DNA of 6,613 bases from Prevotellaceae bacterium (GCA_031259645.1 JAIRLC010000103.1:1-6613); one strand, 5' to 3'. Counted from the stretch's first letter, positions 1 through 6,054 are shown. Notes: generated by a model from the sequence alone, not told the origin. Numbers and translations are program-made.

Positions 1-270
1 CCGGTAAAAAAAGAAACAAGCCCGGGACAACGGCCGGTGATGCGCACCGCAGCGTTGAGCCGCCAGCCCATACCGAATTTTCGCCCCGATGACCCGGCGT
101 TGATAAAAGAAGGAATGGCTATTGAACACGAACGTTTTGGCCGCGGCACGGTAAAGCGTATAGAGGGCAACGCCTCGAATGTGAAAGCGGTGGTGGAATT
201 TGAAACGGAAGGCGCTAAAACCTTGCTGCTTAAATTTGCCCGGCTGCGGATTGTTGCGTCACATGATTAG
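1..270 (+). CDS. uvrD: UvrD/PcrA-type ATP-dependent DNA helicase, C-terminal fragment (5' end outside window)
   Basis: The reading frame is open from base 1 and ends at TAG 268-270, giving the last 89 residues of a longer protein. The part from about residue 37 reads GMAIEHERFGRGTVKRIEG, then a stretch with VVEFETEG and LLLKFARLRIV. This is the small Tudor-like C-terminal domain of superfamily 1A helicases of the UvrD/PcrA group (typically GxxVxHxxFGxGTV ... LLLxYAxLxxL), known in the family to contact RNA polymerase. The ATPase and helicase motifs lie upstream of the window and are not visible. The family unwinds DNA in nucleotide excision repair and at stalled transcription complexes. The ATG at 37 is internal and not a start. 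Assignment to UvrD rather than PcrA cannot be made from this piece. The stop codon lies inside a TGATTAGTGGT motif that recurs at the ends of the two genes to the right. Confidence 0.88.
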   Translation, partial: PVKKETSPGQRPVMRTAALSRQPIPNFRPDDPALIKEGMAIEHERFGRGTVKRIEGNASNVKAVVEFETEGAKTLLLKFARLRIVASHD

Positions 271-285
271 TGGTATCATCGGAAT

Positions 286-317
286 TTTCGGTTTTATTAT
301 AAAAAATATTACCTTTG
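286..317 (+). promoter_or_regulatory. Candidate Bacteroidota housekeeping promoter for the alpha-galactosidase gene
   Basis: TACCTTTG at 310-317 fits the -7 element TAnnTTTG exactly. The -33 element expected 19-21 bp upstream would be TTTC at 286-289 (20-bp spacer), a one-base departure from TTTG. Transcription would begin near 321-325, leaving a leader of about 25 nt before the ATG at 347. The position in the only gap between the helicase and galactosidase genes supports it. The weak -33 box lowers confidence and may mean an activator is needed. Confidence 0.45.
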
Positions 318-346
318 TTATAGATAACGTCAAAAATAACCCGATT

Positions 347-2530
347 ATGAACGTTAAATACTTCATGTTTTTATTTTGTCCCTTGGCCGTACAAGGGCAA
401 ACCACCGACATTGTCCAAACCGCCGATATTATCGAAGTGAAAACCGATAATACGTCTATGATTTTTACGGCAAAAACCGATGCGCCGGTCTTCTTTCAAT
501 ATTGGGGCAACAGGATTGACAGTACCGCCGACTTCTCCCTCGGAAGGGCGGTGGAACAGCAACTCTTCCCGGCATACGGGGGACGCTACTTCCTGAATCC
601 CGCGCTGCGCCTGACCCACGAAGACGGTGTGCTGACCACAGAATTGGTGTATATCGACATGGAAAGCAACTCGCTTGACGAGAACCGCACGGAAACCATC
701 GTCCATCTCAAAGACAAGCTGTATCCGGTGTTTGTGGATGTCCATTTTGTGGCGCACAAAGCGGAAGATGTTATTGTACAATATGTAACCGTTGTGCATC
801 ACGAAAAAGATTCGGTGCGCATAGCAAATATCGCGTCATCCTACTTCCCGCTCCACGCCGAGGCGTACTACTTGACGCATTTTTACGGCTCGTGGGCAGC
901 CGAGATGCAGTGGAAAGAAGAACGCTTGACGCCGGGCACAAAAGTTGTTGAATCGAAAAAAGGCGTGCGGACGGCGCAATCCGAAAACCCGTCGTTCCTC
1001 CTGTCGCTGAACAGGCCGGCGGAAGAAGATTTCGGCGACGTGTATGCCGGCGCTTTGGCGTGGTCGGGCAATTACAAATTGTCGTTTGAATTTGACGAGC
1101 CCGGCGTGTTGCACACCTTGGGCGGGCTCAACGATTTTGCTTCGGAATATTATTTAGATTCCAGCCGGGTTTTCCGGACGCCCGACATGGTACTCACCTA
1201 CAGTGCGCACGGAAAAGGGCAGGTTTCGCGGAATTTCCACGACTGGAGCCGTAAGTACGCCCTTGCGCATGGCGACAAGCTGAATCCGGTATTGCTGAAC
1301 AATTGGGAAGGCACCTACATGAACTTCGACGAGAAAACGCTCACCGACATGATAGACAATGCGGCCGATTTCGGCATTGAGCTGTTTGTGCTCGATGACG
1401 GGTGGTTCGGTAACCGGTTTCCCCGCGACGACGATGACGCCGGGCTGGGCGACTGGCAAGTTAATAAAAAGAAACTGCCGCGCGGTATCGGCTATCTGGC
1501 CGACTATGCGGTGAGCAAAGGCCTCAGGTTTGGCTTGTGGATAGAATTAGAGATGGTCAATCCTAAAAGCGAGCTGGCGCAAAAACATCCCGAATGGGTG
1601 GTGAAAAGCGGCGAGCGCGACGTCTTGACCATGCGCAACCAATGGTTGTTGGACATGACCAACCCTGACGTGCAGGATTTCGTGGTGCAAACGTTCGACG
1701 AGATTGTGGCGATGTCGCCCAACATTTCGTATATCAAATGGGACGCCAACAGGCATGTGGAAAATGTGGGGTCGGAGTATTTACCGGCCGGCCGGCAAAC
1801 GCATTTCTGGTATGAATATGTGCAGGGATTGTATGCTGCGTATGAGCGGATCCGGGAAAAACACCCCGATATGGAAATACAATTATGTTCGTCAGGCGGC
1901 GGTAGGGTTGATTTCGGCGCACTGAAATATCACGACGAATTTTGGGCCAGCGACAACACCAGCGCGGTAGACCGGATATTTATCCAGTACGGAACCAATA
2001 CTATTTACCCGGTACAGGCTACGGCGTCGCACGTGTCATCCAGTCCGAATCACCAAACCGGCATAAATGTGCCCTTGAAATTCCGTTTCGATGTGGCCAT
2101 GTCGGCGCGCTTGGGCATGGAGCTGCAACCAAAGGATATTACCGGCAGTGATTACCGGTTTGCCAAAAAAGCCATCCGCGAATACAAGCTAATCCGCCCC
2201 ATTGTGCAGTTGGGCGACTTGTACCGCCTGATATCGCCGTACGGCGAAAACGGCTGGGCCTCGTTGATGTATGTGTCGAAAGATCAGGAGCAGGCGGTAT
2301 TCTTTGCCTACAGCTTAAAATACCACAACCCCACCTATTTTGAAACAAAGTTAAAAGGGCTGCATCCCGGCAAGCGGTATAAAATTACCGAATTGAATGG
2401 CCGGTCCAACCACAGTTCATTTTATGGAAACGACAAAACTTTTTCCGGCGAATACCTGATGAATGTGGGCATCAGGCTGCGGCTGTACAGGCCATACAGC
2501 AGCGCTGTGCTACTTATCTCCGAGGAATAA
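347..2530 (+). CDS. Exported GH36 alpha-galactosidase (melibiase)
   Basis: This 727-residue protein has the full length and layout of glycoside hydrolase family 36. An N-terminal beta-sandwich spans about residues 25-295, a TIM-barrel about 300-630, and a C-terminal beta domain follows to the end. Visible family motifs are NNWEGTYMNFDE (from N318), LDDGWFGNR (D350/D351), YIKWDANR (nucleophile D466), CSSGGGR (from C514) and ASDNTSAVDR (acid/base D536). The retaining reaction removes terminal alpha-galactose from oligosaccharides such as melibiose and raffinose or from galactomannan side chains; the real substrate cannot be read from sequence. The ATG at 347 was chosen because it gives a short signal peptide (MNVKYFMFLFCPLAVQG, likely cut before Q18) and sits about 25 nt after a promoter. 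The frame is open back to base 200, but that would overlap the helicase gene and bury the signal peptide. C11 lacks a good lipobox, so a soluble periplasmic enzyme is more likely than a lipoprotein. No SusC/SusD, transporter or regulator genes adjoin it. Confidence 0.93.
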   Translation: MNVKYFMFLFCPLAVQGQTTDIVQTADIIEVKTDNTSMIFTAKTDAPVFFQYWGNRIDSTADFSLGRAVEQQLFPAYGGRYFLNPALRLTHEDGVLTTELVYIDMESNSLDENRTETIVHLKDKLYPVFVDVHFVAHKAEDVIVQYVTVVHHEKDSVRIANIASSYFPLHAEAYYLTHFYGSWAAEMQWKEERLTPGTKVVESKKGVRTAQSENPSFLLSLNRPAEEDFGDVYAGALAWSGNYKLSFEFDEPGVLHTLGGLNDFASEYYLDSSRVFRTPDMVLTYSAHGKGQVSRNFHDWSRKYALAHGDKLNPVLLNNWEGTYMNFDEKTLTDMIDNAADFGIELFVLDDGWFGNRFPRDDDDAGLGDWQVNKKKLPRGIGYLADYAVSKGLRFGLWIELEMVNPKSELAQKHPEWVVKSGERDVLTMRNQWLLDMTNPDVQDFVVQTFDEIVAMSPNISYIKWDANRHVENVGSEYLPAGRQTHFWYEYVQGLYAAYERIREKHPDMEIQLCSSGGGRVDFGALKYHDEFWASDNTSAVDRIFIQYGTNTIYPVQATASHVSSSPNHQTGINVPLKFRFDVAMSARLGMELQPKDITGSDYRFAKKAIREYKLIRPIVQLGDLYRLISPYGENGWASLMYVSKDQEQAVFFAYSLKYHNPTYFETKLKGLHPGKRYKITELNGRSNHSSFYGNDKTFSGEYLMNVGIRLRLYRPYSSAVLLISEE

Positions 2531-2560
2531 TGATTAGTGGTTAGTGATTAGTGGTTAGTG
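2531..2560 (+). repeat. Tandem heptad repeat TGRTTAG, left arm of inverted repeat
   Basis: The 14-mer TGATTAGTGGTTAG occurs twice in direct succession (2531-2544 and 2545-2558), i.e. four heptads alternating TGATTAG and TGGTTAG, plus a closing TG. It begins on the base after the galactosidase stop codon. Bases 2539-2560 are perfectly complementary to 2625-2646. The seven-base period puts stop triplets into all three frames of this strand, and the complement (CTAACCACTAATCA units) does the same on the other. Function is unknown. Confidence 0.85.
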
Positions 2561-2624
2561 TGTCACGTCCTGAAAAAAGTTGACAGGTTAATAATCATTT
2601 TTATTTGTTTGTTTTTTGTTCATT
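2561..2624. other. AT-rich spacer between the inverted-repeat arms
   Basis: This 64-nt segment separates the two arms. Its left part, TGTCACGTCCTGAAAAAAG followed by TTGACAGG, contains small nested inverted repeats: TGTCA 2561-2565 with TGACA 2581-2585, and CCTG 2569-2572 with CAGG 2584-2587. The right part is T-rich (2597-2620, TTTTTATTTGTTTG then TTTTTTG). No ORF or promoter is evident. The left part might be a relic of an insertion-sequence end, but I cannot name one. Confidence 0.4.
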
Positions 2625-2659
2625 CACTAACCACTAATCACTAACCCGTTAACCACTAA
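2625..2659 (-). repeat. Heptad repeat, right arm of inverted repeat
   Basis: Read on the minus strand, the direction of cysE, this arm contains TTAGTGGTTAAC (2648-2659), then GGGTTAG and the TGATTAG / TGGTTAG / TG series. Bases 2625-2646 pair perfectly over 22 nt with 2539-2560. The outer part (2647-2659) is a degenerate further copy. It starts three bases after the cysE stop codon, so the repeat follows the 3' ends of both converging genes in sense orientation. A large hairpin could form in either transcript and act as a bidirectional barrier or RNA stabiliser. No U-tract follows either arm, so it is not a canonical intrinsic terminator. Confidence 0.8.
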
Positions 2660-2661
2660 AA

Positions 2662-3558
2662 TCAGATGCCCAGCCCGTCGGTGAATGACGCGGTGGCTTT
2701 TTTCTGCACAATGCGCGAGTGCGGCGGCACGGAATATACCTGCCAGATATTCCCCCCGATGATGGAATGATGGCCAATGGTAATACGTCCCAGAATAGTG
2801 GAGTTGGCGTAAATAATCACGTAATCCCCAATAACCGGATGGCGCGGCTCATTCATGGGCAATCCTTCGTGATCGAGCGTAAACCCTTTGGCGCCGAGGG
2901 TTACACCCTGATAGAGCCTCACGTGGTTGCCAATCACGCAGGTCTCGCCAATCACTACGCCGGTGCCGTGGTCAATGCTGAAATATTCCCCGATGCGGGC
3001 GCCCGGATGAATGTCAATGCCGGTGGCGGAATGTGCCAGTTCGGTGATAATACGCGGCAATACCGGTATTTTCATGAGCAACAGTTCATGCGCCACGCGG
3101 TAGTGTACCATGGCCTGAATAGCCGGATAACAAAATATCACTTCGCCGGAACCGGTGGCTGCCGGGTCGCTGTCGCACACCGCTTTGATGTCGGTGGCCA
3201 GCAGCCGCTTTATTTCCGGCAACCGGTCGATAAACGCAAGCGTGAGCGCCGGCGCGGTTTCTTCCCACTCGCCGGAGGTATGGTCGAAAACGCATAAACT
3301 TTTATATATTTGCTCGTTAAGCAGCGAAAATAGCCGCTCCATATACACTTCCATGTGCGATTCCTGCGTGTATTCACTAATTTCGGTATCACCGAAGAAA
3401 TCGGGAAAAAAGATGGATTTGATCAGGTTCATGATTTCTTTTATCCTGTTGACATTGGGCAACGCCTGTTCCGGCTTCGGAATGTACTCATATTCTTTAA
3501 TTTCATTTTGCGACAAGGCGCTTGCAATTTTTTTCAGGGAATGGGCATGTGTATTCAT
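2662..3558 (-). CDS. cysE: Serine O-acetyltransferase
   Basis: The enzyme transfers acetyl from acetyl-CoA to L-serine, giving O-acetylserine for cysteine synthesis in the cytosol. The 298-residue product has an alpha-helical N-terminal half (to about residue 170) and a left-handed beta-helix of hexapeptide repeats (about 175-280). Conserved sites seen are DIHPGARIG with catalytic Asp182, IDHGTGVVIGET with catalytic His197, and EPRHPVIGDY with Arg239/His240 of the substrate/CoA region. The chain ends DGLGI; a C-terminal Ile after Gly is the residue that inserts into the active site of O-acetylserine sulfhydrylase to form the cysteine synthase complex in characterised members. The length near 300 with a long helical N-terminus is usual for Bacteroidota homologues. 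The ATG at 3558 was preferred over an in-frame TTG at 3573, which would add only five residues. The gene is convergent with the galactosidase and divergent from the coiled-coil/zapA operon. No cysK is in view, and no good promoter was found on this strand. Confidence 0.93.
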   Translation of the reverse strand: MNTHAHSLKKIASALSQNEIKEYEYIPKPEQALPNVNRIKEIMNLIKSIFFPDFFGDTEISEYTQESHMEVYMERLFSLLNEQIYKSLCVFDHTSGEWEETAPALTLAFIDRLPEIKRLLATDIKAVCDSDPAATGSGEVIFCYPAIQAMVHYRVAHELLLMKIPVLPRIITELAHSATGIDIHPGARIGEYFSIDHGTGVVIGETCVIGNHVRLYQGVTLGAKGFTLDHEGLPMNEPRHPVIGDYVIIYANSTILGRITIGHHSIIGGNIWQVYSVPPHSRIVQKKATASFTDGLGI

Positions 3559-3599
3559 GCCGCGAAGATACAATATTTTAAGTTAAGAATAATTTTTTT

Positions 3600-3629
3600 T
3601 TTGATAATGGAAACTTTGTTGTATATTTG
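3600..3629 (+). promoter_or_regulatory. Strong Bacteroidota promoter for the coiled-coil protein / zapA operon
   Basis: TTTG at 3600-3603 and TATATTTG at 3622-3629 match the -33 (TTTG) and -7 (TAnnTTTG) elements exactly, with an 18-bp spacer, one base short of the usual 19-20. The -33 box is the end of a ten-T run (3593-3602), and the flanking DNA is AT-rich, which could act as an UP-like element. Expected start is near 3633-3637, giving a leader of about 15-20 nt before the ATG at 3653. Confidence 0.75.
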
Positions 3630-3652
3630 TAGCCTCACTATGGGGTTTTTCT

Positions 3653-3946
3653 ATGGAAGAACGGGTTAATGAATTGTTGAAACGTTTAAGGGATAAGCAG
3701 TTACAGCTTATCGCCTATTACGAAAAAACACAGCGTGAGTATGTTGAATTATTGGCTGAAAACCAGAGAAATAAAGATGAAATAACACGCCAATATGAGC
3801 GGATAAAAGAATTGGAAGAAAAGAATAAAAAGTTGCAGTTAGCCGAGGCATTTAAAGGATCAGGTGCCGGCACTAATGATGCAAAATTAAAAATAGGAAG
3901 AATTGTGAGGGAGATTGATAAATGTATTGCTCTATTAAACAGATAA
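3653..3946 (+). CDS. Small coiled-coil protein preceding ZapA (ZapB-like candidate)
   Basis: This 97-residue, strongly charged protein has three visible parts. Residues about 1-66 form one long helix with heptad-type spacing and abundant Glu, Lys, Arg and Leu (VNELLKRLRDKQLQL, then IKELEEKNKKLQLAEA). A flexible hinge GSGAGTND follows at 69-76. A short terminal helix, KLKIGRIVREIDKCIALLNR (78-97), is the part most like a conserved docking motif. There is no signal peptide or membrane segment. The gene starts the operon just after a strong promoter and ends 6 nt before zapA, which suggests joint expression and action at the division ring. ZapB of Enterobacteria is also a short cytoplasmic coiled coil that binds ZapA, but I see no sequence proof of homology. 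The functional label is inference from context and shape; the ORF being a real gene is well supported. Confidence 0.8.
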   Translation: MEERVNELLKRLRDKQLQLIAYYEKTQREYVELLAENQRNKDEITRQYERIKELEEKNKKLQLAEAFKGSGAGTNDAKLKIGRIVREIDKCIALLNR

Positions 3947-3952
3947 AATTGA

Positions 3953-4243
3953 ATGGGAGAAGAAACACTTTCCATTAAAATTAATGTAGCCGATCGTTAT
4001 TATCCGTTTAAAATAGCGGCGTCTGGAGAGGAAAGCCTTAGAGCAGCGGCGCGGCGTATTAACGAAGTGGTGGCCCAATATCGTCAGCGTTATTCCGACC
4101 GCGACATGTACGACGCCCTTGCCATGGCAGCCTTGCACTTTGTTTTAAAACTTATTGGGTGTGAGGCGGTTCAAGGACGGGTAGTAAATGAGGTGGCGGT
4201 GCTTGATGAAGAGTTGGAAGAGTATTTACAAGGTATTGAATGA
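3953..4243 (+). CDS. zapA: Cell division protein ZapA
   Basis: ZapA binds FtsZ and cross-links its filaments at midcell. The 96-residue product has the family pattern: a beta-hairpin opening (LSIKINVADRYYPFKI, residues 6-21), then EESLRAAARRINEVVAQYRQRY (26-47), the first helix, with the conserved E-LR-AA--IN core. DMYDALAMAALHFVLKL (51-67) follows, and a C-terminal acidic helix (about 75-94) probably forms the tetramer coiled coil. Length is usual for the family. The start ATG at 3953 lies 6 nt after the preceding stop, so the pair is almost certainly co-transcribed from the promoter at 3600-3629. A candidate 6S RNA gene begins about 30 nt downstream, the same order as zapA-ssrS in Enterobacteria. 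Confidence 0.92.
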   Translation: MGEETLSIKINVADRYYPFKIAASGEESLRAAARRINEVVAQYRQRYSDRDMYDALAMAALHFVLKLIGCEAVQGRVVNEVAVLDEELEEYLQGIE

Positions 4244-4272
4244 AGTAACGTATAGTTCCTATTACATATTGT

Positions 4273-4474
4273 GTCTGCATTGTTACGTGTTTCTTTGCGA
4301 AACTCAACACTATTATTATTAAAGGAGTTTATCTCGGTTGCTAAGAACAGGCCTGGTTATCCTTCGGGAGATTTCGACTTGTCGAGACGTTGGACGTTCG
4401 AGGTTAATATCCGGAAGCTCCGCCTTGATTTTCAGGGTTTTCGACAAACAAGCGTAATGATGCAGACTTTTTTT
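4273..4474 (+). ncRNA. ssrS: Probable 6S RNA (RNA polymerase-binding regulatory RNA)
   Basis: The gap between zapA and rny folds by eye into a single long rod. The first helix pairs 4273-4288 with 4452-4467 (16 consecutive pairs, three of them G-U, starting GTCTGCAT / ATGCAGAC). A small internal loop follows. The second helix pairs 4294-4305 with 4435-4448, with single-base bulges at A4444 and T4438. Then comes a central bubble of 18 nt (4306-4323) opposite 13 nt (4422-4434), and a helix of 4324-4330 with 4415-4421 (GGAGTTT / AAGCTCC). The apical part holds a UUCG-capped hairpin (CCTTCGGG 4361-4368) and a TCGA-CTTG-TCGA hairpin (4374-4385). Seven Ts end it. About 200 nt, a closing stem, a central bubble imitating an open promoter, an irregular apical stem and a place right after zapA are the hallmarks of 6S RNA, which sequesters housekeeping holoenzyme in stationary phase. 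The 5' end is estimated from the stem. No good consensus promoter lies just upstream, so it may be processed from a zapA transcript. Confidence 0.8.
4452..4474 (+). terminator. Intrinsic terminator formed by the closing stem of the 6S RNA
   Basis: The 3' strand of the 16-bp closing helix (4452-4467) is followed directly by TTTTTTT (4468-4474) and then ATTT. The stem is formed with 4273-4288, about 165 nt upstream, so this is a long-range rather than a compact hairpin. It would end the small RNA and probably most transcripts coming from the zapA operon, separating them from rny. Confidence 0.6.
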
Positions 4475-4518
4475 ATTTGAGGATATATAAAATGAACTAA
4501 AACAAACATAACAAAATT

Positions 4519-6054
4519 ATGGAATTACCAATTATATTAGCTATAATAGCCATCATCGTTGGCGGGGGGGTGTCATTTTTTGCAGTAAATGCTTTGTTGT
4601 CGAAGAAACGTGATAAAATCATTAAAGAGGCGCAAACAGAGGCGGAAAATATCAAGAAGGAGAAGATACTGCAGGCCAAAGAGCGGTTTTTACAGTTGAA
4701 AACGGAACATGAAAGTGTGATTAATGAGCGGAATAATAAATTGTCACAGGCGGAAAACAGGTTGAAGCAGAAGGAGTCGGTGTTGGGACAACAATTATCT
4801 GAAGCGCAACGGAAAATAAAAGAAAACGACGCCATCAAAGAAAGTTTGTCGGTACAGATGGAAGTGGTGGAGAAACGTATTGAAGAGTATGAGCGGTTCC
4901 GCCGTCAGCAGATTGAGAAATTGGAAACTATTGCTGGCCTTTCGGCGGCAGAAGCAAAGAACAACCTGGTGGAATCATTGAAAGCCGAGGCGAAAACGCA
5001 GGCCATGTCGTATGTCAATGAGGTGATGGATGAGGCGCGGCTGAATGCCACGAAAGAGGCGAAGCGTATTGTGATCCTCTCGTTGCAGCGGGTGGCGCAG
5101 GAAGCCGCCATTGAAAATGCCGTTACGGTTTTCCATATTGATAATGATGAAGTGAAAGGCCGCATCATCGGTCGCGAAGGCCGCAACATTCGTGCTTTGG
5201 AAGCCGCTACAGGCGTGGAAATCGTGGTGGATGATACGCCGGAAGCGATTGTGATTTCCGGCTTCGACCCCGTACGCCGCGAAGTGGCGCGGTTGGCGCT
5301 ACATCAATTGATTACGGACGGACGTATCCATCCGGCGCGTATTGAAGAAGTGGTGGCCAAACTCCAGAAACAGGTTGATGAAGAGGTGGTGGAAGTGGGA
5401 AAACGTACCGCTATTGATTTGGGTATTCACGGCTTGCATCCTGAGTTGATCAAGTTGGTGGGCGCCATGAAATACCGGTCGTCGTATGGACAAAATTTGT
5501 TGCAACACTCGCGCGAAGTGGCGAACTTCTGCGCCATTATGGCTGCTGAATTGGACTTAAACCCCAAGATGGCAAAGCGTGCCGGCTTGTTGCATGATAT
5601 TGGAAAAGTGTCGCCCGACAATCCCGAACTGCCGCACGCCATTCTGGGTATGCAACTGGCCGAGAAATACAAGGAAAAGCCGGAAGTTTGCAATGCCATC
5701 GGGTCGCACCACGAAGAAGTGGACATGACGTCGTTAATAGCACCGCTGGTGCTGGTGGGCGACGCCATATCGGGCGCCCGCCCCGGCGCTCGCCGTGAAG
5801 TGGTGGAATCCTACATCAAACGTTTGAAGGGCATGGAAGATTTGGCCTTGTCGTATCCGGGCGTGATAAAAACGTATGCCATTCAGGCAGGCCGCGAATT
5901 GCGGGTAATTGTGGGTAGCGAAAAAGTGAGTGACGCCGATGCAGAAAGCCTGTCACAAGATATTGCGAAGAAAATACAGGAAGAAATGACTTATCCGGGA
6001 CAAGTGAAAGTAACGGTAATCCGTGAAACCCGGGCTGTAAGTTTTGCAAAATAA
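4519..6054 (+). CDS. rny: Ribonuclease Y (membrane-anchored endoribonuclease)
   Basis: RNase Y makes initiating cuts in mRNA decay at the inner face of the membrane. The 511-residue product shows the full domain order. A single membrane helix spans about residues 4-27 ([22 protein letters not shown]). A long charged coiled coil covers about 30-190. A KH domain (about 205-275) carries the RNA-binding GREG loop (G218-G221) in [17 protein letters not shown]. An HD phosphohydrolase domain (about 325-420) has H330 (HSREV), the H359-D360 pair (LLHDIGK), H397-H398 (HHEEVD) and D415 ([14 protein letters not shown]), the expected metal ligands. A C-terminal domain follows to about 511. Nothing is missing. 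The start ATG at 4519 has an A-rich leader with no Shine-Dalgarno, normal for the phylum, and puts the membrane helix at the very N-terminus. A run of seven Gs (4564-4570) lies in the membrane-helix codons. The gene follows the 6S RNA candidate; no clear promoter of its own was found. Its stop directly abuts the next start. Confidence 0.96.
   Translation: MELPIILAIIAIIVGGGVSFFAVNALLSKKRDKIIKEAQTEAENIKKEKILQAKERFLQLKTEHESVINERNNKLSQAENRLKQKESVLGQQLSEAQRKIKENDAIKESLSVQMEVVEKRIEEYERFRRQQIEKLETIAGLSAAEAKNNLVESLKAEAKTQAMSYVNEVMDEARLNATKEAKRIVILSLQRVAQEAAIENAVTVFHIDNDEVKGRIIGREGRNIRALEAATGVEIVVDDTPEAIVISGFDPVRREVARLALHQLITDGRIHPARIEEVVAKLQKQVDEEVVEVGKRTAIDLGIHGLHPELIKLVGAMKYRSSYGQNLLQHSREVANFCAIMAAELDLNPKMAKRAGLLHDIGKVSPDNPELPHAILGMQLAEKYKEKPEVCNAIGSHHEEVDMTSLIAPLVLVGDAISGARPGARREVVESYIKRLKGMEDLALSYPGVIKTYAIQAGRELRVIVGSEKVSDADAESLSQDIAKKIQEEMTYPGQVKVTVIRETRAVSFAK

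Noticed and set aside
263..279. Small hairpin ATGAT-TAGTGGT-ATCAT at the uvrD stop, followed by TTTT at 292-295
   Set aside because: The stem is only five AT-rich pairs and the T-run is short and 12 nt away, so it is not convincing as a terminator.
200..346. N-terminal extension of the galactosidase frame back to base 200
   Set aside because: It overlaps the helicase gene in another frame, has no promoter or leader of its own, and would bury the clear signal peptide that begins at 347.
371..802. 143-codon minus-strand ORF inside the galactosidase gene
   Set aside because: It is antisense to a gene with clear family motifs and its translation has no recognisable domain.
2719..3297. 192-codon plus-strand ORF opposite cysE
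   Set aside because: CysE on the minus strand has conserved catalytic residues and full length; the opposite frame is the usual shadow of a GC-biased coding region.
3371..3381. CACTAAT-like string inside cysE as another copy of the heptad repeat
   Set aside because: Only one partial heptad matches, within coding sequence, and that is expected by chance.
3563..3570. TATCTTCG on the minus strand as the -7 element of a cysE promoter
   Set aside because: It would place transcription start at or after the ATG and has no TTTG partner upstream.
3559..3573. TTG start for cysE five codons upstream
   Set aside because: The ATG at 3558 is the more usual start, and the extra five residues carry no family features.
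4271..4480. 69-codon ORF over the zapA-rny gap
   Set aside because: It starts with GTG, its product matches no family, and it coincides with the RNA rod and its T-tail, which explain the sequence better.
4492..4500. Two-codon upstream ORF (ATG AAC TAA) before rny
   Set aside because: It is too short to support without conservation data and probably occurs by chance in an AT-rich leader.
4497..4838. Hydrophobic 113-codon minus-strand ORF opposite the start of rny
   Set aside because: Its hydrophobic look comes from the antisense of the membrane-helix and coiled-coil codons; no promoter or family support.
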